From Candidatus Pacearchaeota archaeon (GTDB taxonomy: Archaea > Nanobdellota > Nanobdellia > Pacearchaeales > GW2011-AR1): a stretch of DNA of 33,956 nt. The stretch spans positions 1 to 33,956 of the forward strand of contig JAGVWY010000018.1 in the NCBI GenBank assembly GCA_018304055.1, written 5' to 3'. This document shows, piece after piece, positions 24,440-32,279 of this stretch. A program made the position numbers and the translations under genes. How positions within the stretch are numbered: the stretch's first letter is position 1; every line of letters starts with the position of its first letter. The notes beneath the pieces were generated by a model, which worked only from the letters and a program-made list of their open reading frames with translations, was not told where the DNA came from and made no database searches.

Positions 24440-25078
24440 TTATTTCATCATAATCTCATAAACAAAAAGCTCTTCAAAAAATAATTTCTTTTTGTTGAGT
24501 AATTTCGTTTTGTAACCAAGTTCTCTAGCTTTATTTTTTATTATTTTAGGTTTGCTTAAAGAGGAAAATAATAGAAGAATTTTCCCACTATCTTTTAAAT
24601 AATTTTTTGCTTGTTCTAAAAAATTAATGATTAGTTCATATCCTTTTTTTCCTGCAGTTGTGTGAATCCTGCTATCTTTTGGTTCTCGCTTATCTTCTGG
24701 CAAATAAGGAGGATTAAAAATAATAAGATCAAATTTTCCTTTGATATTTGAAAATAAATCTGATCTAATGGCTTTTATTTTTAATTTATTAAGGTAATTT
24801 ACTGTTTCTTCGTCTATATCAACAGCGGTTAGTCTATTAAAACCTAACTCTTTACATTTTAAGATTAATATTCCACTTCCAGAGCCCATATCAAGAATAC
24901 TTATAGAGAACTTTGCATGGTTGCGATTTCCTGAGGAAATTTGGGCAAAGTTCTTCTTAGAGAATTTTGTTGCTCCTATTTTTTCAAAATTCTCTATAGA
25001 TTTTCTTAAATTTTTCAAATAGTTAATTAGAGTTTCTTGCATTAAATAAGAATCTTCGCGTGGTTGATAGACAGTCAT
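24440..25078 (-). CDS. HemK/PrmC-like methyltransferase with inserted repeat
   Basis: This 212-residue class I methyltransferase has YQPREDSYLM at the start, AdoMet motif LDMGSGSGI, acidic VDIDEE and the catalytic NPPYLPED. In archaea and eukaryotes this small type (Mtq2/HemK2) methylates Gln of the release-factor GGQ motif, which is the likely role. Residues 28-58 (from IENFEK to HAKFS) are encoded by a palindromic mobile element and replace the normally short linker before the AdoMet motif. The element plus target duplication is 93 bp, exactly 31 codons, with no stop, so the protein may remain functional with an extra loop. Confidence 0.85.
   Translation of the reverse strand: MTVYQPREDSYLMQETLINYLKNLRKSIENFEKIGATKFSKKNFAQISSGNRNHAKFSISILDMGSGSGILILKCKELGFNRLTAVDIDEETVNYLNKLKIKAIRSDLFSNIKGKFDLIIFNPPYLPEDKREPKDSRIHTTAGKKGYELIINFLEQAKNYLKDSGKILLLFSSLSKPKIIKNKARELGYKTKLLNKKKLFFEELFVYEIMMK
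24902..24998 (-). mobile_element. Palindromic TATA-targeting element, copy B (in HemK-like gene)
   Basis: An 89-bp core (24906-24994) is flanked by TATA on both sides. Read on the minus strand it starts GAGAATTTTG and ends GCAAAGTTCTC. It forms two stems: GAGAATTTTG/CAAAATTCTC and AGAACTTTGC/GCAAAGTTCT, the latter enclosing ATTTCC/GGAAAT. It is the simplest of the three copies and probably closest to the basic unit. Confidence 0.82.
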
Positions 25079-25140
25079 TTTGTGGATGGTTATTCAATTC
25101 TAAATTAAATAATTTTAGTACTATAAAAATTTTTGGATTG

Positions 25141-26085
25141 TTATGATAAGATTAAATGAGTTTTTTCTATAGAAATAATAGGATTAAATCTTTTTTTGAA
25201 AAAGTTTTGTCCTTTATTTTCTGAACCCTGAATAGAAAAAAATTTAATTTTTTGATAATTATTAATAACATACATCATTCCTTCATAAGCCAGATATTTC
25301 ATAATATCCTTTTCTTTTTTACAGAATAATGCATTACCGAAAGCAACATCATTTATAAGTGTAAGATAAGAAACTCCGATTAGTTTTTTATTCCTTATAT
25401 GTTGAAGTCTTATTTTATTTTTAACATTATTATCAAAAAAGAATAAATGTGCACCAATGACCTCTTCTTTTTTATCAACACCTTTAGCATAAAGAAAATT
25501 GGCATTTTTATGCAGTAACTCATTTGTTAAAAAATCATTTTTTGTTTTATAAGACTCTGTTATAATGTTTTCTTTCTCAAATTTTCTGAATAATCTCATA
25601 TAACCTCTACTAAAGGTTCTGAGTTTAATTATGTCTCTAGATAAAATATGCTGTGGAAAAGTATTATCATCACGAAAAGAATATCTACTCCAAGGTTTAA
25701 TAGATTCTATAAATCCCTGTTTTTTCCAAAAATAAATTTCTTTTTTATCAATATTTTTGATTAAAACATTAATATTATTCTTTTTTAAGATATTACAAAG
25801 TTCTAAAACTGCTTCATTTCTTTCTTTTCCGAGAAAATTGACCACTACAATAAAATTTTTATTAGACTTTTTAAACCTTAATGTAAAAAATACTATAGAA
25901 TCTCTATAATAAAATTTGTAATGTCTATTTCTCGTGGCTTGTAAAATATAAGGCCAATTATTCTCAAACGCTTTGTTATTAATATCTGATTTTTTAAGAA
26001 ACTTATAAAATTCTTCTTCATCCTTGCTAGAAAATTTAGAAATATTTATGTAGTTCTTTTTTAATAATTTTGTAACATCGTTCAT
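25141..26085 (-). CDS. GNAT-fold acyltransferase-like protein (DUF2156/FemAB-like)
   Basis: This 314-residue protein has the layout of tandem GNAT domains. The first half ends with a RNRHYKFYYRDSIVFFTLRF segment; the second has YAKGVDKKEEVIGAHLFFFDNN, MKYLAYEGMMYVINNY and FSIQGSENKGQNFFKKRF. The last resembles the C-terminal signature of aminoacyl- or acyl-transferases such as DUF2156 or FemAB types. No membrane segment is seen. Substrate is unknown, and the family call is from pattern only. Confidence 0.45.
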   Translation of the reverse strand: MNDVTKLLKKNYINISKFSSKDEEEFYKFLKKSDINNKAFENNWPYILQATRNRHYKFYYRDSIVFFTLRFKKSNKNFIVVVNFLGKERNEAVLELCNILKKNNINVLIKNIDKKEIYFWKKQGFIESIKPWSRYSFRDDNTFPQHILSRDIIKLRTFSRGYMRLFRKFEKENIITESYKTKNDFLTNELLHKNANFLYAKGVDKKEEVIGAHLFFFDNNVKNKIRLQHIRNKKLIGVSYLTLINDVAFGNALFCKKEKDIMKYLAYEGMMYVINNYQKIKFFSIQGSENKGQNFFKKRFNPIISIEKTHLILS

Positions 26086-26120
26086 GTACTATATCAAAAT
26101 CACAGAATATTTAATTTTAT

Positions 26121-26303
26121 CCATTTGTAGAGCGTGTCTAAAAAATAAAAAATTGAATATCGTATTATAGCCCCTAAAAAGCAAAAGTCCAGACATTATA
26201 GAACTTTTTTATTATTAACATTTAAAATTTTGATAAAAATAAAGTACTTATATTCACTTATTTTAAAGTCTAAAAGGAATTGTTAGACACGCCCCCATTT
26301 GTA
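26121..26303. mobile_element. MITE with 12-bp ends and 9-bp target duplication
   Basis: The 165-bp element (26130-26294) has terminal inverted repeats GAGCGTGTCTAA and, inverted, GGGCGTGTCTAA (one mismatch). It is bounded by the perfect 9-bp direct repeat CCATTTGTA (26121-26129 and 26295-26303). The interior is A/T-rich with no ORF, so it is a non-autonomous derivative; no transposase for it lies in this window. It is unrelated in ends and target to the TTAA/TATA family. Confidence 0.88.
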
Positions 26304-26394
26304 AATCCTTATGATTATATGATTACTATTAATTTAATGTAAATAATGTTATGTTAAATCCAGTGTTTGAAAAGTATATTAATTTATATAAACT

Positions 26395-26478
26395 ATGAGT
26401 AAATCCCTCAAGATAGCTGGAATCTTTGGAGTTATCCTTTTAATAATAGAGTTAATTGTTGTAGTGATCTCATTTTAG
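26395..26478 (+). CDS. Possible single-span membrane micro-protein (27 aa)
   Basis: The ORF encodes MSKSLK followed by a hydrophobic helix (IAGIFGVILLIIELIVVVISF) that fills the rest of the product. This is the composition of small membrane proteins; no Shine-Dalgarno is present. Its end is convergent with the next gene, eight bases away. Chance cannot be excluded. Confidence 0.4.
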   Translation: MSKSLKIAGIFGVILLIIELIVVVISF

Positions 26479-26486
26479 AATTTCTT

Positions 26487-26993
26487 TCATCTAGACAAAA
26501 ATTCTAAAATTTGTTCTTTGTAAAGTATGACCGATACTAACACTCCGATAAGAATTAGCAAAATAATAATGAGAAATATTTCCAATCCATATGAATTTTT
26601 TGATTTTTTAATTTCAGCATTTTGTGTTTGTATTGGTTGGCTTTGAGGAATAAATTGATTTTGTTGAGGGGTAGGTTGTGTCTGAATTTGTTTGGAGACC
26701 ATTGGTTGTGTGTAGGGGGCGGGTTGTATATTTTGCGGTCTTGTTGTAGGGCTTTGCTGGTATGCTGGCTTTAGTGAAGGTTGAAAAAAAGAGTTTTTTT
26801 GTTGAGGCATGGCAAAATGTTCATTGTTTTTTATTTCAGTCATAGAAATAGCACCTTTCGATATATAATAGGAAGCTTCTTCAACATCTTGTAAACCGTA
26901 TCCAGAATTAATCAATATTTGCATAGCTGATTCTAATGATTCTCCTCTGTCTATCGCATTTTTTAACGCTGTTACTATATCCTCATTCACCAT
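26487..26993 (-). CDS. Tail-anchored Pro/Gln-rich membrane protein
   Basis: The 168-residue protein has a small helical N-terminal domain (about residues 1-50, VTALKNAIDRGESLESAMQ), reminiscent of UBA-like or FHA-free adaptor helices. A Pro/Gln-rich disordered linker follows (about 60-125), and then one membrane helix near the C-terminus (IFLIIILLILIGVLVSVILY). The architecture suggests a cytoplasmic domain tethered to the membrane. Similar three-part proteins occur in DPANN genomes, but I know no function. The TATA for this gene (ATATATTTAAATA) lies near 27015-27030. Confidence 0.65.
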   Translation of the reverse strand: MVNEDIVTALKNAIDRGESLESAMQILINSGYGLQDVEEASYYISKGAISMTEIKNNEHFAMPQQKNSFFQPSLKPAYQQSPTTRPQNIQPAPYTQPMVSKQIQTQPTPQQNQFIPQSQPIQTQNAEIKKSKNSYGLEIFLIIILLILIGVLVSVILYKEQILEFLSR

Positions 26994-27033
26994 TTTTAAT
27001 TAAATAGTTTTTGTATTTAAATATATATCGGTT

Positions 27034-27310
27034 ACTGAACTTTTGCGTTTTACGTGAGGGACTTTGGTGTTTTATAAGGGGATTCAACAAAAGTTCAGTT
27101 CGGAAACTTTTGCAGTATTTTATAGAGAATTTTGAAAAAATAGTAGTACAGAAATTTCGAGTAAGCGATTGTAACGAAATTTCTGTTCCAAAAACTTCAA
27201 AAATACACAAGAAGTTTTTGTTAACAAAGTGCTCTAAGAAGAACTTTGCCCAAATTTCCTTCGGAAATCACAATTATGCAAAGTTCTTTATACATAAAAT
27301 GCAAAAGTTT
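27034..27310. repeat. Composite hairpin repeat, filled copy
   Basis: The first stem is ACTGAACTTTTG (27034-27045) with CAAAAGTTCAGT (27088-27099). The second is AAACTTTTGCA (27104-27114) with TGCAAAAGTTT (27300-27310). The same two stems, in inverted order and orientation, occur at 33697-33803. There the loop of the AAACTTTTGCA stem is only 17 nt; here the loop is 185 nt because copy C of the TATA-targeting element has inserted. The segment TTTTACGTGAGGGACTTTGG inside the first stem is also shared. Confidence 0.85.
27121..27292 (+). mobile_element. Palindromic TATA-targeting element, copy C (nested)
   Basis: The 164-bp core (27125-27288), GAGAATTTTG...GCAAAGTTCTT, is flanked by TATA on both sides. 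The AGAACTTTGC/GCAAAGTTCT module with its ATTTCC/GGAAAT inner hairpin matches copy B closely. The first module's loop is enlarged by two more hairpins, AGAAATTTCG/CGAAATTTCT and AAAAACTTC/GAAGTTTTT. It sits in the loop of a larger hairpin repeat. Confidence 0.8.
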
Positions 27311-27314
27311 ACGG

Positions 27315-28646
27315 TTAGATCATGATTGGATGAGCATTAGTTGCAAGGTGAAGATATTTATTTTTGTATCCAAGTTCTTCACATAGTTCTATCATAGGAA
27401 GAGTTTTATCATGTCCTCCATGAGCTGGAATAACATGTTCAGGATTCACCATATTTATGAAATCTCTTAAATCTTCTCTTCCAGCATGTCCTGAAACATG
27501 AATATTATTAAAAATTCTTACCCCGCTTTTTTTAAGTCTTAGATCTAGCTTTTCCCTATTTTCTATATTTGTTTTTGCCGGGATAATAGAAGAGGAAAAA
27601 ATGACATGGTCTTCGTGTTTGAATTGAAATGGCAACTTATTTCTTGACATTCTTTCTAAGATACTTCCTGGTTCTCCTTGATGGCCGGTGCAAACAATAA
27701 GATAGTCTGCTCTTTTATCATTGATTTTTTTTATTCTTTTTTCCAAATGTTTTCTATAGCTAACAAGTTCTATATCATTTCTGAAAGGACATTGGTTTAC
27801 TTTTGATGCAGCTATTACATACTTATTTAAGCTTCTTCCGAGAAAGACTATTTTTCTGTCTAATCTTTTTCCGAAATCAACGATTGATTTTAATCTTGCT
27901 ATATGAGAAGAAAAAGTAGAAACAATAACGCCTTTTCCTTGGTTGTTTGTTGTTAGCAAAACTTCTTCCAACAATGCTCGTGCTACTTTCTCACTTGCAG
28001 TTTTTCGTTCATCACCCGCATATAAGGAGTCGCATATCAAAACTTTTACTCCTTGTTTGGCTATTTCTTTTATTTTTTCATAATTTGGTTTTTGTCCTAA
28101 AATCGGATTATTGTCAAACTTAAAATCATTTGAATAAAGTACTATTCCTGCAGGTGTATGAAGTGCGAGAAGAGAAGTTTGAGGAGTAGAATGGGTAATA
28201 TTTATAAAATCAATTTTATACTTCCTGTTTTTTCCTTTAATAAGATATGAGGAATTTAGGTGAACTGAAATAAGTCTGTTAGGAAGACTTATTCTCTCAT
28301 CTTCTAACAACGTTTTTAATACTTGAATTGTATATGGCGTTGAGATTATTTCTGCGTTATATCGTTGAGCTAAAAAAGGCAATGCTCCTATATGGTCTAG
28401 ATGCGCGTGGCTTGGAATAATAGCCCTTACTTTTTTTCTTAATCCGAGTCTATCTAAAATAAGATCATCAGGAACTGCTCCAATAACTCTTAGTTTTTTT
28501 TCTGTATAGGCTCTTTCAGTTTCTTCTAATTCTACAATTGGAGGTAAATATAATCCACAATCGAAAATGATAACATCATCTCCTAAATCAACAGCAGTCA
28601 TATTTTTCCCAACTTCATTAAAACCGCCTATAGGTATTATTCTCAT
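27315..28646 (-). CDS. rnj: RNase J-like beta-CASP ribonuclease
   Basis: This 443-residue metallo-beta-lactamase/beta-CASP nuclease has the motif SHAHLDHIG, then THSTPQTSL, YSNDFKFD, the beta-CASP part with ICTGHQGEPGS, and the C-terminal VSGHAGREDLRDF and PAHGG. Archaeal RNase J is a 5'-3' exonuclease for RNA decay. The ATG at 28646 (MRIIPIGGFNEVG) is preferred to the track start; GAGGT lies 11 bases upstream and TATATAAAAA further up. An 11-bp inverted repeat overlaps the promoter. C-terminal dimerisation domains of bacterial enzymes are absent, as usual in archaea. Confidence 0.93.
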   Translation of the reverse strand: MRIIPIGGFNEVGKNMTAVDLGDDVIIFDCGLYLPPIVELEETERAYTEKKLRVIGAVPDDLILDRLGLRKKVRAIIPSHAHLDHIGALPFLAQRYNAEIISTPYTIQVLKTLLEDERISLPNRLISVHLNSSYLIKGKNRKYKIDFINITHSTPQTSLLALHTPAGIVLYSNDFKFDNNPILGQKPNYEKIKEIAKQGVKVLICDSLYAGDERKTASEKVARALLEEVLLTTNNQGKGVIVSTFSSHIARLKSIVDFGKRLDRKIVFLGRSLNKYVIAASKVNQCPFRNDIELVSYRKHLEKRIKKINDKRADYLIVCTGHQGEPGSILERMSRNKLPFQFKHEDHVIFSSSIIPAKTNIENREKLDLRLKKSGVRIFNNIHVSGHAGREDLRDFINMVNPEHVIPAHGGHDKTLPMIELCEELGYKNKYLHLATNAHPIMI

Positions 28647-28660
28647 CTTACTACAACCTC

Positions 28661-28705
28661 TTTTTATATAGTCAAACAACTAATTTATTAGGTTGTTGTT
28701 TGACT
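28661..28705 (-). promoter_or_regulatory. RNase J promoter with 11-bp inverted repeat
   Basis: On the minus strand the TATA-like TATATAAAAA (28661-28670) is directly preceded by the perfect inverted repeat AGTCAAACAAC/GTTGTTTGACT (28670-28680 with 28695-28705, 14-nt spacer). Its position over the BRE/TATA edge suits an operator for a dimeric regulator. A second inverted pair (AAACCAA/TTGGTTT) lies just upstream, towards the GH3 gene end, and may be that gene's terminator. Confidence 0.5.
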
Positions 28706-28783
28706 CATTAGGAAACCAACTTACCATAAAATATAAATTGGTTTACTATAATTAAAAATTATTTAGTTTAAATAGATTTGGAT

Positions 28784-29737
28784 TCAATATACAATTTTGT
28801 AGCCTTTTATTTCCAGTATTTTTTTAACACTCTCGTTAATTCTTTCCTCTGATACAATTCCTTTTTTAATTGCCCTTTCAAGATTTTCAATTCTTTTTTT
28901 GATTCCTTCATACTTTGTAAAGCGAGGTGTCGCTTCTAATAGAATATCGTTACCAGCTTTAACTAAATCTATATATACTTTATTAAAATTTAATAAATAA
29001 GATCTTAATCCCATCATATGAATATCATCTGTTATGATTAAACCATTGAATTTTTTTCTTAAGGGAAGAATTATTTCAGGTGAGATGGTTGATTGTTTAC
29101 CTTTCGAATCAATTGCTCCGAAAACTATTGGATGACCTATCATTATAGCGTTCACTCCTGATTTCATTGCTATATCGAACAGTTCTAAATCTTCATTAAA
29201 GATTTTTGTTTTATACATTAATTTATGGGGGTCTTTAACCATACTTCCCCCTGGATAGTGTTTCGCTGTTGCAATTGTTCCACATTCTTTTAGTCCTTTA
29301 ATGTAACTAATTATTTTTTCTTTGACTTCAATAAAATCTCCTTTAAAACTTCTTCCTGGCCATACGCGATTTTTTACTTCAACTACTGGAGAAAAATTAA
29401 TATCAAATCCAAGCTCTTTTACTATTCTTCCTTGTGATAATCCTAACTCATATGCATCTTTTTCATTTATTACCTCTCCAAAAGTTTTGCAGTTAAAGAA
29501 TTTTTCAAATGGATTATATGAACCTTCCATATCAACCGAGAACAACGGTTTAATTTTTGAATTGTCCTTATAGTATTTTATTAATTTCTTGTATTCTTCT
29601 TTAGAATTTAATTTTCCTAGGTATATGCCGCCTACACATAATGTAACAAAATCATGATTATATTTGCTCCCATTAACCATGACCATTTGAGCTATTTTTT
29701 CTTTTAAATAAATTTTTGATAGATTAATAGTTTTCAT
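28784..29737 (-). CDS. GH3 family beta-N-acetylhexosaminidase-like (NagZ-like)
   Basis: This 317-residue single-domain GH3 protein has LFSVDMEGSYNPF, FSPVVEVKNRVWPGRSF, AKHYPGGSMVKDPHK and LIITDDIHMMG. The Asp of ITDD is the expected nucleophile and the His of DPH the general acid of NagZ-type enzymes. The usual KHFPGHGDT loop is altered to KHYPGGSMVK. Bacterial NagZ works in peptidoglycan recycling, which archaea lack, so the substrate is probably another HexNAc glycan. It overlaps nothing but is only 12 bp from the glycosyltransferase gene, suggesting a shared glycan role and transfer from bacteria. Confidence 0.8.
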   Translation of the reverse strand: MKTINLSKIYLKEKIAQMVMVNGSKYNHDFVTLCVGGIYLGKLNSKEEYKKLIKYYKDNSKIKPLFSVDMEGSYNPFEKFFNCKTFGEVINEKDAYELGLSQGRIVKELGFDINFSPVVEVKNRVWPGRSFKGDFIEVKEKIISYIKGLKECGTIATAKHYPGGSMVKDPHKLMYKTKIFNEDLELFDIAMKSGVNAIMIGHPIVFGAIDSKGKQSTISPEIILPLRKKFNGLIITDDIHMMGLRSYLLNFNKVYIDLVKAGNDILLEATPRFTKYEGIKKRIENLERAIKKGIVSEERINESVKKILEIKGYKIVY

Positions 29738-29749
29738 GATAACCTTTTT

Positions 29750-30943
29750 TTAGCTTATTGTTCTTGCTTCGCTAAGATATCTTTGTCTTATATATCTTGC
29801 GTCGTATTTAGAAAAAATTTCTTCATCCAACAAGAAGGGGATTAAATCTTGGACTGCACTATAAAATGATTCTTTTTCCCCCATATCATCACTAAATTTA
29901 TTGTATAGCCCCTCTAAGTTCTCATATCCCAACCTTTTTCCATAAAATTTAAAGATTAATCTGGCATCACTTAAGATGACTGTTTTTAATCTTTCTGATT
30001 CAGGAACTCTGCATCCATGTCCTACTGCTTTACTTTTAGAAACTCTCAGTATTTCATCAAATGATAATCCACATACTTTAAATGTGTAGGGAACACTGTC
30101 TATTTCAGGATCACCGTATCTCATATGTAAAACTCTAAAATTAATATCATAAGATGGCAAATAAAATATCCTTTTTCCACTTTTTTTCATTACAAACGCT
30201 GGTTCAATATCCTGGCCAGCGGCACTTCTCCACGATGTCGTTGGGAATCCGCCTGTTTCTGTGATTGATTTTTTATCTGTTAAAAAAACTCCATAAAAAA
30301 AATCTACTTCTAATGGCTGCCAAATCCTTCTTTCATGATTAAGCAGGTATTTATTTGGATTTTTAAGGTAGTGCAAAGGAAATTTAGTAGATGTGCCTTC
30401 TCTCGCCCCATTTTCAGCACTAACCTTAGCAATTTCTGAATCATCTGTTAGTATTGTTTCTAGACTATTCCCATTAACTGGCGGAATCAGTGACCCTACT
30501 GGTATCCCTCGTGATTTCAGATATTCAAAAGCATATTGCATATGAGGAAGAACGTATGAGCTTACAACTATGCAATCATCATCCATAAAAAATATATGGG
30601 GATGATGAGCATTGTTAATTCCGACATTTCTCGTTTCGCCTAACCCAAGCCTTTCATTATTTTTAATTGCAGTTACTTTAATCTCTTTAGAGATTTTTGA
30701 TTCTATATAATCAATTGTACTATCAAAATAATCATGGGAACAATCATCTACAAAAATAATTTCAGCGATATTTGGCTGATTTCCCAAGGATTCTGCAGCC
30801 CATGATATGGGATTGAGATGAGGTTGTCTTTTATGTGGACACCTTTTATATGTTGCAATAACTGCACTTATGTTTCTCTCTGAATTTCCATTGAGAATAT
30901 TCTCTAAATTCTTTTGATTTTGCACCATCATCTGGCTCATCAT
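29750..30943 (-). CDS. Family 2 glycosyltransferase
   Basis: This 397-residue protein has a GT-A fold: ISAVIATYKR, IIFVDDCSHD, LGLGETRNVGI and the metal-binding MDDDCIV, followed by a region with WRSAAGQDIEPAF. It transfers a sugar from a nucleotide donor, probably to a surface glycan or glycolipid. No transmembrane helix is seen. The track start is a TTG; I use the tandem ATG at 30943. An overlapping +1-frame ORF starting MEVDDEPDDG has a better ribosome binding site (AAGGT), so the true start of the enzyme could lie further in. It sits 12 bp upstream of the GH3 gene. Confidence 0.85.
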   Translation of the reverse strand: MMSQMMVQNQKNLENILNGNSERNISAVIATYKRCPHKRQPHLNPISWAAESLGNQPNIAEIIFVDDCSHDYFDSTIDYIESKISKEIKVTAIKNNERLGLGETRNVGINNAHHPHIFFMDDDCIVVSSYVLPHMQYAFEYLKSRGIPVGSLIPPVNGNSLETILTDDSEIAKVSAENGAREGTSTKFPLHYLKNPNKYLLNHERRIWQPLEVDFFYGVFLTDKKSITETGGFPTTSWRSAAGQDIEPAFVMKKSGKRIFYLPSYDINFRVLHMRYGDPEIDSVPYTFKVCGLSFDEILRVSKSKAVGHGCRVPESERLKTVILSDARLIFKFYGKRLGYENLEGLYNKFSDDMGEKESFYSAVQDLIPFLLDEEIFSKYDARYIRQRYLSEARTIS

Positions 30944-31160
30944 CAACTTCCATTTTTACCTTAGGTTTAACTTAGATATTTACAAATAAGCTATAAAAAG
31001 TAAGTCTTTAAACTAAATAAAAAATTAGTATGAATTTTTTGTAATAATTGTAAAAAGCATAGAAAAATAAGAATATTTTACAAAAGATAATACTGGAGTA
31101 AGAATATTCATATTTTTATTAGACGAGAAAGATAAGAAAAAACAACAAATGAATAATCAG

Positions 31161-31195
31161 TTTTTAGGTTCCTTTTTAAAGTAAAAGGCTAAAAA
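31161..31195 (-). terminator. Hairpin terminator after the Lrp-like gene
   Basis: TTTTTAG-gtt-CCTTTT pairs with AAAAGG-CTAAAAA around a 6-nt loop. It lies about 40 nt past the stop of the regulator gene and is followed on the minus strand by T-rich sequence. The other 30944-31231 sequence holds only the promoter of the glycosyltransferase gene. Confidence 0.45.
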
Positions 31196-31231
31196 TCAGG
31201 CAATTATTTATAAACCTTATGTTACTATTAT

Positions 31232-32185
31232 CTAATCAATACCATTTGAAATTGGCAGATAATTTTTCTTATGGATTTTTTCGCTTTTCATAATCCTATA
31301 GTTCTCTATAGGGAAATTTTCCCTGATATCTCTTATAAGATTAATTTCTCCCATTTCCTCGATTATTATTGCTGTTTGATATTCTCCTATAAGCTTTAGA
31401 AACCTAATAATATTCTTGTTATTTTTTGCATAATCAGAAAATTTGTCAATTTCTCTTACCCCTTCTCCTAAAAATTTTAATAATATTATTTGTCTCTGTA
31501 TACCTAGTTTATTGTTATTTAATATGGAGGTATATCCTCTAATAATACCTTTTCTTTCTAAATCCCTCTTTATCTTGATCACTGACTTAATAGGAACATT
31601 TGTTGATTCAGCCATATCTATTAGTTTTTTGTCTGGAGTTCTTACTAGCTCTTTTAAAATGAGAGATTCGTCATTTGAGATTTCTACTATCTCTCTATCC
31701 CCAAAGAGGATTTTGTCTGTTGAATCAAATTTTCTTATCAAATAATTCTTATAATATTCATGGGAAACTATTATTGGATAGACAAAAACAATCCTTGTCT
31801 TGTTTGAAAATTTGTCTGCAATTTCTAGATGAACTTTATTAAATGCTGACAGATTTGGGACAACATAATCAATAATAAGATCAACTCCTTCCTTACACTC
31901 CTCTATGCCTGTGATGGAATTATAATCTCTTAAATCTTCCAATACTTGTTTTTTTGTTGCATGGTCTGTTTTTATAAAATTTATTCCAACAATCACATTA
32001 ATAAATCCAAATTTTACTGCATCAACAATTGTAGACGGAGACTCTATTATTTTTTTTCTTTTTAAGGTGTTCAAAAGGTATGAAGCTGATTGCTGGCTTG
32101 CTTCTATTCTTTTTCCTAACTCCTTTGTAGTTATTCGAGAATTTTTTGTGCACTCAAAAAGCAGTTTTTTTATCTTTGATTTCAT
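31232..32185 (-). CDS. Tandem Lrp/AsnC-like transcription regulator
   Basis: The 317-residue protein has two winged-helix domains (residues about 1-55, TTKELGKRIEASQQSASYLLNTLKRKKII, and about 180-235, DKKLIDMAESTNVPIKSVIKIKRDLERKGII). Each is followed by a RAM-like alpha/beta half. A duplicated Lrp module in one chain is common in DPANN and other small archaea. It probably controls the surface-glycan or membrane genes around it, but no target site is visible. Start at 32185 follows a TATA-like TTTTTTATATATAAA on the minus strand. Confidence 0.8.
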   Translation of the reverse strand: MKSKIKKLLFECTKNSRITTKELGKRIEASQQSASYLLNTLKRKKIIESPSTIVDAVKFGFINVIVGINFIKTDHATKKQVLEDLRDYNSITGIEECKEGVDLIIDYVVPNLSAFNKVHLEIADKFSNKTRIVFVYPIIVSHEYYKNYLIRKFDSTDKILFGDREIVEISNDESLILKELVRTPDKKLIDMAESTNVPIKSVIKIKRDLERKGIIRGYTSILNNNKLGIQRQIILLKFLGEGVREIDKFSDYAKNNKNIIRFLKLIGEYQTAIIIEEMGEINLIRDIRENFPIENYRIMKSEKIHKKNYLPISNGID

Positions 32186-32279
32186 TTTTTGTAGAAAATT
32201 CTTTTTTATATATAAATGTTTCCATTTTCACAAAAAATAAATACGCATTTTTTAATTAGTTGTTTTGTTGGTTATTATC

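Noticed and set aside
27011-27325. 104-aa plus-strand ORF in the track
   Set aside because: It runs through the composite hairpin repeat and copy C of the palindromic element; it is repeat sequence open in one frame, without promoter or homology.
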